A stretch of DNA of 13,424 bases from Bacteroidota bacterium. GTDB taxonomy: Bacteria; Bacteroidota; Ignavibacteria; UBA10030; UBA6906. The DNA is taken from assembly GCA_003541875.1 (NCBI GenBank), contig DPLS01000002.1:1-13424 (forward strand), in the 5' to 3' direction. The translations under genes were made by a program, and so were the position numbers. The notes under the pieces were generated by a model. That model was not told the origin of the DNA. It did not search any database and was given only the letters and a program-made list of their open reading frames with translations. Shown one piece after another: positions 1-6,728 of this stretch. Positions within the stretch are counted from its first letter, which is position 1; each line of letters starts with the position of its first letter.

Positions 1-232
1 CCAGCGACGATGTAGCCGCCGTCGGTAGTCTGCTGGACTGAGAAGCCCTCCTCACCGCTTGTGCCGCCATATGTTCGCGTCCAGAGAGTGTCGCCGGAGG
101 AGTTCGTCTTGATTAGGTACATATCGAACGAGCCGGCACCGACGGAATAAGTCCTCCCAGCGATGATGTAGCCGCCGTCGCTAGTCTGCTGGACTGAGAA
201 GCCCTCGTCACCGCTTGTGCCGCCGTATGTTC
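1..232 (-). repeat. 156-bp direct repeat inside the secreted-protein gene
   Basis: Positions 1-76 and 157-232 align with about four mismatches (positions 8, 25, 51 and 69 of the unit), i.e. about 95% identity at an offset of exactly 156 bp (52 codons). The first copy is cut by the window edge, so the array probably continues to the left. The in-frame period and near identity point to recent duplication or gene conversion of protein-repeat modules. Confidence 0.85.
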
Positions 233-329
233 TCTGAAATGTTGTTTGGGCGCGTGAAAGACTTATTCCGGCACAAAGTACGAGCAGGATGAGAGCAGAT
301 CGACGGAGAGAAACCTGTACCAGAGGCAT
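1..329 (-). CDS. Secreted repeat protein, N-terminal part (cut by window edge)
   Basis: The first 109 codons of a longer gene are visible. Residues 1-27 form a Sec signal peptide: an RR-containing n-region, a hydrophobic core around LILLVLCAG, and a likely cut after Ser-Arg-Ala (residue 27) before Gln-Thr-Thr. The mature part starts a repeat with the pattern TYGGTSG(D/E)EGFSVQQT(S/T)DGGYI(I/V)AG. Copies begin at residues 34 and 86, a 52-residue period, linked by a segment with '[17 protein letters not shown]'. Such about 50-residue repeats are familiar from Bacteroidota/Ignavibacteria extracellular proteins, probably beta-propeller blades, often with a C-terminal type IX secretion sorting domain; that end lies outside the window, so export by T9SS is inference. 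The ATG at 329 is fixed by AAAGGAG (339-345), nine bases upstream. The Cys in the signal core (LVLC) is a poor lipobox, so a lipoprotein is unlikely. Substrate and role are unknown. Confidence 0.8.
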   Translation of the reverse strand, partial: MPLVQVSLRRSALILLVLCAGISLSRAQTTFQRTYGGTSGDEGFSVQQTSDGGYIIAGRTYSVGAGSFDMYLIKTNSSGDTLWTRTYGGTSGEEGFSVQQTTDGGYIVA

Positions 330-338
330 TGTTGTAAT

Positions 339-345
339 CTCCTTT
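339..345 (-). promoter_or_regulatory. Strong Shine-Dalgarno site of the secreted repeat protein
   Basis: On the minus strand AAAGGAG stands nine bases before the ATG at 329. It fixes the start. It stands out because most other genes here (mreC, mreD, mrdA, rodA, the Lon-like gene) show no purine-rich match at this distance. Confidence 0.75.
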
Positions 346-400
346 CTCGACATGGTTCGGTCAGACACGTCTAAATTGTGGTTGTAGGTGGCAATGGCAC

Positions 401-463
401 ATAACTACTGGGTTATCGCCACAGTGTGGCGTTTAGCCGGTGGCTAATCGCCATGACGTGGCG
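401..463. repeat. Array of four abutting short palindromes in the leader/promoter region
   Basis: Four dyads follow one another almost without gaps: ATAAC-N6-GTTAT (401-416), CGCCACAGTGTGGCG (417-431, 7-bp arms), TTAGCCGGTGGCTAA (433-447, 6-bp arms) and CGCCATGACGTGGCG (449-463, 5-bp arms plus partial inner pairing). Single T bases (432, 448) separate the last three. The centres are near 408.5, 424, 440 and 456, i.e. 15.5-16 bp apart. The second and fourth share the pattern ATCGCCA-N4-GTGGCGTTTA (415-435 and 447-467) and are 32 bp apart, about three helical turns. The outer two of the last three also pair with each other, so 417-463 is itself an imperfect 47-bp palindrome. As minus-strand RNA they would form consecutive hairpins in the leader of the secreted-protein gene. 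They could instead be operators for a dimeric regulator. No T-run follows, so they are not classical terminators. Confidence 0.75.
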
Positions 464-495
464 TTTATTCCGATCCTGAACGTTTCTATCTGAAG

Positions 496-526
496 CAAAG
501 TTACGCCATCCCCGTACAACATGCAA
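496..526 (-). promoter_or_regulatory. Candidate promoter of the secreted repeat protein
   Basis: On the minus strand TTGCAT (526-521) is followed after exactly 17 bp by TAACTTTG (503-496). This fits the TTG / TAnnTTTG promoter pattern reported for Bacteroidota. The expected start of transcription is near 490, giving a leader of about 160 nt that contains the palindrome array. The candidate upstream of purN has nearly the same sequence and the same spacing. It rests on sequence alone. Confidence 0.45.
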
Positions 527-531
527 CGCGG

Positions 532-1020
532 CTATTCCGCAATGGCCACATGCACTTCTTGTACGGGCAGGGCCTTGAGAAGATCGGTGGAGGTGATCTC
601 TAAGAGAAACCCGCGTTTGCCACCGTTGATGTAGATCTTTGGAAGGGAGAAGATGGTTGCTTCAGCGTACACGGGAATCTGTGTCCGTGTGCCGAATGGG
701 CTTGTTCCGCCGAAGAGGTAACCAGTGTGCTTCTGTGCAGTTGCTGCATCGCAGGGCTCGATACGCTTTACATCCAAAATTCGAGCAAGTTGTTTTGTTG
801 AAACCTCTCGGTCACCGTGCATGAGAACAATCAATGGCTTTCGCGCATCGGTTTGCATGACGAGCGTCTTGATGACAGCGTGCTCGTCAACGTTCAGCGC
901 GGCGGCTGAGGCCTTTGTGCCTCCGTGTTCTTCGTACGTGTAGAGATGTGGGATGAAGGAGATCTTCTTCTCGCGAAGAAGTCGGATGGCAGGAGTGATG
1001 GGATAGTCGTTCGTTGCCAT
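532..1020 (-). CDS. ybaK: YbaK/EbsC-type aminoacyl-tRNA deacylase
   Basis: This 162-residue protein of the YbaK/ProX editing family fits the family length (E. coli YbaK is about 159). Family members hydrolyse mischarged tRNA in trans in the cytoplasm; YbaK itself removes Cys from tRNA(Pro). Visible marks are the N-terminal 'TPAIRLLREKKISF' helix and strand, the conserved Lys within VIKTLV (Lys51), and the family loop GYLFGGTSPFGT (residues 100-111), which resembles the GYxxGGxSPxG motif of YbaK. I chose the ATG at 1020 because it gives the usual N-terminus. A GTG at 1080 would overlap the protease stop, but its extra 20 residues merely translate the hairpin in between. No clear ribosome-binding site is visible. 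The gene probably follows the Lon-like gene in the same transcript. Exact amino-acid specificity cannot be read from the sequence. Confidence 0.85.
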   Translation of the reverse strand: MATNDYPITPAIRLLREKKISFIPHLYTYEEHGGTKASAAALNVDEHAVIKTLVMQTDARKPLIVLMHGDREVSTKQLARILDVKRIEPCDAATAQKHTGYLFGGTSPFGTRTQIPVYAEATIFSLPKIYINGGKRGFLLEITSTDLLKALPVQEVHVAIAE

Positions 1021-1031
1021 GCTGCATAGTC

Positions 1032-1080
1032 GTGACCCCAACCCTTGCCCTTCTCCTGAGAGGAGAAGGGATGTGGTCAC
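1032..1080. repeat. REP-like hairpin between the protease and ybaK genes
   Basis: There is a perfect 10-bp inner stem, CCCTTCTCCT (1048-1057) with AGGAGAAGGG (1061-1070), around a three-base loop GAG. An outer stem GTGACC (1032-1037) with GGTCAC (1075-1080) brackets it. The outer arm contains the TGA stop of the Lon-like gene (1079-1077). The arrangement resembles the GGGAGAGG-type intergenic palindromes found in many copies in environmental genomes. No T-run follows on either strand, so transcript stabilisation or attenuation is likelier than termination. Only one copy was noticed in this window. Confidence 0.6.
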
Positions 1081-3527
1081 CCTCCCAGCTTCTTGTGGCG
1101 CTTCATGAACTTTGTGAGTTGCGCGTTGACGAGCTTGTGGATTTCCCCCGCCGGTTTTCCGGTAAGAAGTGCGATGCCCTCGTCAATCGTCCTGACGCCG
1201 TAGATGTGGAACTTCTTTTCCCGGACTGCATCAACGATGTCGTGACGCAACATGAGATCGTTGAGGTTGCCGTGGGGCATGATCACTCCCTGCGTGCCGG
1301 TCAGTCCACGAGCTTTGCATACATCGAAGAAGCCTTCAATCTTCAGATTCACCCCGCCAATCACCTGGACCTCTCCGTTCTGGTTTACCGAGCCCGTCAC
1401 TGCGAGGTCCTGACGGATCGGAACGCCCGAGAGGCTGGAGAGAATTGCGTAGACCTCGGTTGATGAGGCGCTGTCACCATCGACTCCAGAGTAAGATTGT
1501 TCAAACGCGATGCTCGCGCTGAGCACGAGCGGCTTGTCTTGAGCGTACTTGTGACGGAGATAGCCACCGAGGATCAGCACACCCTTGTTGTGCGAAGGTC
1601 CGCTCATGTCGGCTTCCCGCTCGATGTTGATGATGCCGGCGCGTCCCATTGCCGTTTTCACGGTGATGCGAGAAGGTTTGCCGAACGCGTAGTCGTGTAC
1701 ATCGAGCACCGAGAGGCCATTCACTTGTCCAACCACCGCTCCTTCGGTATCAATCATGATCGAGCCGTCGAGGATCATCTCCTGAATTTTCTCCTCAACC
1801 ATTTTGACGCGTTCAATTCTCTCATCAATAGCCTTGCGGATGTGGATACCGGTGATCTGCGCGGCTTCTTCCTTCTTGGCCCAATAGTCGGCCTCACGGA
1901 TGATATCGGCCAGCATACTAAACCGTGTGGAGAGCTTCTTCTGGTCGCCCGCAAGGCGAACACCATACTCGATGAACTCTGTCACCCCGCTCAGCTCAAA
2001 AGAACGGAGCTTCTCTTCATCACACAAACGCTTGATGAACGAAACGTAACTGGTCAACGACTTCTGATCGTTTGGCATTTCGTTCTCGAAGTCTGCCCTG
2101 ATCTTGAAGATCTTCTTGAAGTCGTCATCCATCTCGTAGAGAACGTGGTACACGTACGCGTCACCGATCATGACGACTTTGACGTTCAGATCAATTGGCT
2201 CGGGCTTCAGTGCGGAGCTGCTCCCGAAGATGCTCGTCTCAAGCGGCTGGATCTCGATCTGGCTGTTGCGCAGTACTCGTTTCAGCGTTGGCCAGACGCC
2301 GGGTTCCGTGAGTGCATCGACCGCATTGATGACAAGGTAGCCACCATCGGCGTTCACCAGCGATCCGGCTTTGATATGGGTAAAGTCTGTGCGCCAGATG
2401 CCATTGCGATCGATCATGCGTTCGATGGTGCCGAAGAGGTTCTTGTAGCGTGGGTTGGTCTCGATGATGACGGGGGGACCCTTCTCCTCACTGTTATCCA
2501 CGATCACGTTGACCTGATATTCGAGGAACGAGTCGTCGTCTTTGTGCATCTGGATTCCCAGCAAAGAAGTCTGTGGTTGCTCTTCGCGGGGATTGAACCG
2601 CTGAACGTTCTCCAGGACGTCTTTCTTTACATCATTCAGGTATTGCGTTGCTCTCTCGGTGGTGTACTTCGACTTCAGATCGTCAAGAAGTTCCTCAACG
2701 AAGGGAACAACGATCTTGTGCGTAAGCTCGTCCAGGGATTTCTTTGCACGCCGCTCAATGTTGCGCATCTCCCGCATTACCAGGTCCATCTGTCCTTCCA
2801 TGCCAGCCTGGATGGCGAGGAGATTGTTAAGCTCCGACTGCTGCATTTCACCAGCATCGACCTTGACCTGAAGCTGTTCAACACTTGTTGGACTGCCATC
2901 GATAACGGGAGCGATCTCCGGACGCATCGATGGTCCGGATTGTACCTGAACCACTTCAAAGCCCTTGTCCTTCACGCGCTTCTCAAAATCCTTCAGCACG
3001 CTTCGCTGGCGCGACTGGAAGTGTTCCAGAAGAGATTTCCTCTGTTCCTGGTACCGTCGGCTTTCAAAAAGGGCAGGGACTCCCTTCAAAAGTTCGCTTA
3101 CCAGTGTTCCCATGTCCTTCCTGAATGATACACCCTGCCCTGCAGGCAGCGTGATCATCAGGGGCGAGTCGGGATCATGGAAGTTGTGGACGTAGCACTT
3201 GTCCGTCAGTACGGCAGTTTGTTGCTCGTATTCGTGCAACAGCCGCTTGATGGTGGTGGTTCGGCCAGTGCCGGCACTGCCGGTGACGAAGACGTTGTAT
3301 CCGTATCGCAGCATCTCCAGGCCCACGCGAAGCGCGCGCAGGGCACGATCCTGCCCGATGATCTCTTTGGATGGTTGCACCTGATCCATCGAGTTGATGC
3401 CGAGGTCGTGGGGTGTGCAGTGCCAGCGGAGTTGTTCTACGGGAATCTCATACCTGCTCTTGTCAACTCGTATCGTCTTCGCGATGACGTGCTTTGCTCG
3501 TCGGGGTGACTTCTGCTTCTTTGCCAT
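1077..3527 (-). CDS. LonB-like protease (AAA_32 domain plus S16 Lon peptidase)
   Basis: This 816-residue protein looks like the LonB/YcbZ-like group, not classical Lon: there is no N-terminal Lon substrate domain. The N-terminus shows 'VEQLRW...IIGQDRALRALRVGLEM' and a P-loop-like GSAGTGRT at residues 83-90. A long charged helical insertion, probably coiled coil, spans about 150-310. A Walker-B-like stretch GGYLVINAVDAL (395-406) and a sensor-1-like VVMIGD (451-456) follow. The C-terminal peptidase has the catalytic Ser in GDSAS (Ser686) and Lys in NLKIEGF (Lys729); their spacing of 43 equals that of E. coli Lon (Ser679/Lys722), so the protease site looks intact. The P-loop has Arg89 where Lys is usual, and the Walker-B acidic pair is replaced by Asn401-Ala402, so ATP use may differ from true Lon. 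Start is the ATG at 3527; no Shine-Dalgarno is seen. It lies 106 bp after rodA and probably has its own promoter. The substrate is unknown; cytoplasmic protein quality control is the likely role. Confidence 0.85.
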   Translation of the reverse strand: MAKKQKSPRRAKHVIAKTIRVDKSRYEIPVEQLRWHCTPHDLGINSMDQVQPSKEIIGQDRALRALRVGLEMLRYGYNVFVTGSAGTGRTTTIKRLLHEYEQQTAVLTDKCYVHNFHDPDSPLMITLPAGQGVSFRKDMGTLVSELLKGVPALFESRRYQEQRKSLLEHFQSRQRSVLKDFEKRVKDKGFEVVQVQSGPSMRPEIAPVIDGSPTSVEQLQVKVDAGEMQQSELNNLLAIQAGMEGQMDLVMREMRNIERRAKKSLDELTHKIVVPFVEELLDDLKSKYTTERATQYLNDVKKDVLENVQRFNPREEQPQTSLLGIQMHKDDDSFLEYQVNVIVDNSEEKGPPVIIETNPRYKNLFGTIERMIDRNGIWRTDFTHIKAGSLVNADGGYLVINAVDALTEPGVWPTLKRVLRNSQIEIQPLETSIFGSSSALKPEPIDLNVKVVMIGDAYVYHVLYEMDDDFKKIFKIRADFENEMPNDQKSLTSYVSFIKRLCDEEKLRSFELSGVTEFIEYGVRLAGDQKKLSTRFSMLADIIREADYWAKKEEAAQITGIHIRKAIDERIERVKMVEEKIQEMILDGSIMIDTEGAVVGQVNGLSVLDVHDYAFGKPSRITVKTAMGRAGIINIEREADMSGPSHNKGVLILGGYLRHKYAQDKPLVLSASIAFEQSYSGVDGDSASSTEVYAILSSLSGVPIRQDLAVTGSVNQNGEVQVIGGVNLKIEGFFDVCKARGLTGTQGVIMPHGNLNDLMLRHDIVDAVREKKFHIYGVRTIDEGIALLTGKPAGEIHKLVNAQLTKFMKRHKKLGG

Positions 3528-3577
3528 TGGACGTACAGAAGAGTAATGGTTGTTGTTATTCGGTGTGAAGGGTACGT

Positions 3578-3583
3578 ATTGTA
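3578..3583 (-). promoter_or_regulatory. Possible -10 element of the Lon-like gene
   Basis: The 106-bp gap between rodA and the Lon-like gene holds TACAAT on the minus strand, about 50 bp before the ATG. No convincing -35 lies 16-18 bp upstream. A weak hairpin (ACAGA 3602-3606 with TCTGT 3612-3616), followed on the minus strand by a T-rich stretch, could end the rodA transcript. Both are tentative. Confidence 0.25.
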
Positions 3584-3633
3584 GTAAAGAGAAGCAAGCA
3601 AACAGATATCGTCTGTGTTCGCAATCCCACCTT

Positions 3634-4851
3634 CTAGTACTCCTTCCTATTGGAATACAGGTTCATGAGAATTCCAATCATCACCATGTTCGTGAGAAGC
3701 GCGGAGCCACCGTAGCTGAGGAACGGCAACGGCACCCCGACAACGGGCAGCAGCCCCACAGACATTCCCACATTCATGAACACATGTACCGCAAAGATCG
3801 CGGTGATGGCGATTGCGAGTGTGCTTCCGTATTTGTTCTTGACGATGGAGCCGAGCCTTACGCCACGGAGAAGGAGCGTAACGAACAATCCCAGCACTAC
3901 GGCGGCCCCAATGAAGCCAAACTCTTCTCCGATAACGCAAAAGATGAAGTCAGTCCATTGTTCCGGGATGAAATTGAGTTGTGTCTGAGAACCGTGAAGA
4001 AGTCCTTTCCCCAAGAGCCCCCCCGATCCGATGGCAACTTTGGATTGGAGGACGTTGTACCCTGCACCCAACGGGTCCGCATTGGGGTCGAGGAATGTTG
4101 CGATGCGCTTCTGTTGATACGGTTTCAACCCCTCATAGATGAACTGAACGGAAATACCAACAAGCACGGTGGCAGAAAATACGACAGCAGCAAGAATCCG
4201 GTTTTCCTTTGTGATGTAGATGAGAAGTCCCATCACGATAACAGTGATGAAAAACGGGGTGATCCCGAATAGCGCCGCAACGGCAGCTGCGACTGGCGCA
4301 ACAACCGAAAGCAGTGTGAACTTGGTCGCACCACCCCAATACAATACAGGAACGAACATCCCCGCGTAGATCATCGCCGTTCCTGTGTCGGGCTGCATCA
4401 TGATCAATGCCGTTGGCAGGAGAACAATGCCCGTGGCGACTGCAAGGTTGTTGAACCGCTGCAGGTTCACATCAGTGCGGGAAAGATACGTCGCGAGCGC
4501 AAGAGCTGTCGTGATCTTTGTGAACTCGGACGGCTGGAGCCGGAACGCACCGAGATTGAACCAACTCGTCGATCCCGACACGGTCTTCCCCAGGATGAGT
4601 ACCGATACGAGCAGAAGAATGGACAGGAAGTACGATGGATACGAAATGAATTGCAGCAATTTGAACGGGAGGAATGTCATCACAACAAGTATGAGGAGCC
4701 CGATCCCCGCGAACATTAGCTGCTTGACCGAGACATCGGAAGCATGCGCGTCGAATGTTGCACTGTAGATGGAGATCAAGCCCACAACGACAAGCGCCAG
4801 CGTGGTCAGTCCCGTAGTGAAATCGATGTGCTCTCTGAAGTACGAGGTCAT
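3634..4851 (-). CDS. rodA: Rod-shape SEDS peptidoglycan glycosyltransferase RodA
   Basis: This 405-residue polytopic membrane protein of the SEDS family has about ten hydrophobic segments. With PBP2 it polymerises lipid II into glycan strands during cell elongation. Visible family motifs are RLQPSEFTK (104-112), MMQPDTGTA (151-159), the loop GLLHGSQTQLNFIPEQWTDFIF (283-304) and the C-terminal PFLSYGGSALL (376-386). Asp301 in the WTDF part matches the position of the catalytically essential Asp of RodA/FtsW. Neighbouring residue 299 is Trp where His is common (PERHTDF in E. coli RodA). RodA rather than FtsW is inferred from the mre/PBP2 context. The ATG at 4851 follows the mrdA stop after three bases, which suggests translational coupling. 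Confidence 0.95.
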   Translation of the reverse strand: MTSYFREHIDFTTGLTTLALVVVGLISIYSATFDAHASDVSVKQLMFAGIGLLILVVMTFLPFKLLQFISYPSYFLSILLLVSVLILGKTVSGSTSWFNLGAFRLQPSEFTKITTALALATYLSRTDVNLQRFNNLAVATGIVLLPTALIMMQPDTGTAMIYAGMFVPVLYWGGATKFTLLSVVAPVAAAVAALFGITPFFITVIVMGLLIYITKENRILAAVVFSATVLVGISVQFIYEGLKPYQQKRIATFLDPNADPLGAGYNVLQSKVAIGSGGLLGKGLLHGSQTQLNFIPEQWTDFIFCVIGEEFGFIGAAVVLGLFVTLLLRGVRLGSIVKNKYGSTLAIAITAIFAVHVFMNVGMSVGLLPVVGVPLPFLSYGGSALLTNMVMIGILMNLYSNRKEY

Positions 4852-4854
4852 GAG

Positions 4855-6726
4855 TTAGTGGACACCGGGCGTTTTCGCTTGTGAAGAGCTGGTGATGTTC
4901 TTTTCTTTTGTGAGAGAAGATTGAGCAATCGGCGACTTCGCCTGCACATCTTTGTCAAACCGGATCAATCGGCCATACAAGTACTGCTCGATGCACATGC
5001 CCGCAATAGGGGCTGCGAACGATCCGCCGTAGCCGACGTTTTCAACCATGGCGACAATGGCAATCTTGGGATTTTCAAAAGGAGCGAACCCGATGTACCA
5101 TGCATGACTTTTGCCGTGGGGATTCTGTGCCGTGCCGGTCTTGCCACCAGATTCAACTCCTTTTACTCGTGCAAGTCCGCCGGTGCCGCCTGGTTCTTGA
5201 ACAACGCCTCGCATTCCCTCCCGAATAACCCGCCAGGTATCTTCTTTCAAGGAGATGGTCCGCTGATCGTGCGCGATCTTGACCGTGTCATGCGTGGCCT
5301 TGCGAATGATCCCCTGTACCGCATGTGGTCGATAATAGTGTCCCTTGTTACCCAACGCCATTGCGTACAACGCCATCTGGAGTGGCGTAACACCGAGTTC
5401 CCCCTGGCCAATTCCCAGGCTCGGGAGAAAACCCCTCGTCCATCCATTCTCGCCGTAGCGCTTGTTCATCCACTCTGTTGTGGGAAGGAGACCGGGGTTC
5501 TCTTCGTAAATGTCGACCCCGGTCGGCTTCCCAAATCCAAACTTGCTTCCATACTCCGACCAGGAGTCGAGACCAACTTTGAGCATGAGTTGGTAGAAGT
5601 AGACATTGCAGGATCGCTTGATGGCATCCACCATGTCAACACTGCCGTGCACATGCTCATCCTTGAATATCTTGTTTCCCATCCGGAACGATCCACCACA
5701 GGTGATCCTCCATGAGGGAGAGACGATCTTGTTTTCAAGGGCAGCAGCGGCCAGAATCATCTTGAAGGTGGATCCGGGCGGATAGCGGGTGAGGGTTGCT
5801 CTATTAAAGAGGGGATGCGCTTCATCGGTATTGAGCGAATGCCAGATTTCTGCAGGCGTCACTCCGCTGAAGAGTGACAGATCGTAGTCCGGCTTGCTCA
5901 GCATTGCAAGGATTCCACCATTTTGAGGATCGATGGCAATGAGCGCGCCACGCTTATCTGCAAAGAGCGACTCCGCGAGAGTTTGAAGCGAAAAATCCAT
6001 TGTGAGAAGCAGGTCGTCACCTTCCACCGAAGGGACATCATGCTTTCCGTTATCGAAGCGCCCAACAACCTGGCCGCGGACATTCACCGTGCTGAATTCG
6101 GCCCCTTTCTGGCCGCGGAGAGCTGATTCATACTGAGCCTCCAATCCCGTGGCTCCGGCCACATCACCTTGCGTGTACCCTTCGCCGAGAGACTTGAGTT
6201 GGGTTTCCGAGATCTCTTTTGTATAGCCGAGGATGTGGGATGCTCGCGCCGGGGTTGTGTAGTAGCGCTTCGACTCGATTTGGTAGTCGACGCCGGGGAG
6301 CTGGTCGCGGTACTCTTCCAGTGCGGAAAGAATCTTGAAGTCGATGTCGCGCTTCACCTTTGCGGGAACGAAGCGATTGTACTGTTCCCCTTTCTTCACA
6401 CGCTCCCGAACATAGGCCGGCTCGACCTGCAGGATGGAAGCGAGAAGGTCAGTATTCCGCTTATCGAATTCAAACGGCATGATGGAGACGGTGAACGCGG
6501 GACGGTTGTCCACGACAAGCCTTCCCCTCCGATCATATACGTATCCTCTAATCGGCTCCTTCGGGATGGTGCGGATACTGTTCTCTTCGGATTTCTTCCC
6601 GTACTCGTCGGCATAGATGTACTGCAGTTGATATAACCTTCCCAGATAGAGAAAGATCGTCAATGTGATTATGGCGTAGAGTACGCGTCGCTTTCCATAG
6701 ATGTTTATATCGTCTTGAATTGACAT
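4855..6726 (-). CDS. mrdA: Penicillin-binding protein 2, elongasome transpeptidase
   Basis: This 623-residue class B penicillin-binding protein cross-links new peptidoglycan in the periplasm as partner of RodA. A short cytoplasmic tail and one membrane anchor (about 14-30) are followed by the dimerisation domain with PIRGYVYDRRGRLVVDN (58-74). The transpeptidase domain has all three active-site motifs: STFK (Ser319 to Lys322), SCN (372-374) and KTGT (529-532). The hydrophilic C-terminal tail after about 590 is low in complexity and probably not structured. The ATG at 6726 lies two bases after the mreD stop. Length and intact motifs indicate a functional enzyme. PBP2 rather than the division enzyme PBP3/FtsI is inferred from the operon. 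Confidence 0.95.
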   Translation of the reverse strand: MSIQDDINIYGKRRVLYAIITLTIFLYLGRLYQLQYIYADEYGKKSEENSIRTIPKEPIRGYVYDRRGRLVVDNRPAFTVSIMPFEFDKRNTDLLASILQVEPAYVRERVKKGEQYNRFVPAKVKRDIDFKILSALEEYRDQLPGVDYQIESKRYYTTPARASHILGYTKEISETQLKSLGEGYTQGDVAGATGLEAQYESALRGQKGAEFSTVNVRGQVVGRFDNGKHDVPSVEGDDLLLTMDFSLQTLAESLFADKRGALIAIDPQNGGILAMLSKPDYDLSLFSGVTPAEIWHSLNTDEAHPLFNRATLTRYPPGSTFKMILAAAALENKIVSPSWRITCGGSFRMGNKIFKDEHVHGSVDMVDAIKRSCNVYFYQLMLKVGLDSWSEYGSKFGFGKPTGVDIYEENPGLLPTTEWMNKRYGENGWTRGFLPSLGIGQGELGVTPLQMALYAMALGNKGHYYRPHAVQGIIRKATHDTVKIAHDQRTISLKEDTWRVIREGMRGVVQEPGGTGGLARVKGVESGGKTGTAQNPHGKSHAWYIGFAPFENPKIAIVAMVENVGYGGSFAAPIAGMCIEQYLYGRLIRFDKDVQAKSPIAQSSLTKEKNITSSSQAKTPGVH

Positions 6727-6728
6727 GG

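Noticed and set aside
262..280. Lipoprotein signal in the secreted repeat protein (LVLC)
   Set aside because: The residue before Cys is Leu rather than Gly/Ala/Ser, and a normal signal peptidase I site (Ser-Arg-Ala) follows.
401..463. Rho-independent terminator downstream of ybaK
   Set aside because: The stems are adequate but no T-run follows any of them on the minus strand, and they lie downstream of a promoter candidate; a factor-dependent role in termination cannot be excluded.
532..1080. Longer ybaK reading from a GTG at 1080 that overlaps the protease stop
   Set aside because: The extra 20 residues translate a palindromic hairpin, do not match the YbaK N-terminus, and would exceed the usual family length; the ATG at 1020 fits better.
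1497..3128. A 543-codon open frame on the plus strand opposite the Lon-like gene
   Set aside because: It lies wholly antisense to a gene with clear domains and an intact catalytic dyad; its product shows no recognisable motif, and such frames arise from codon bias on the coding strand.
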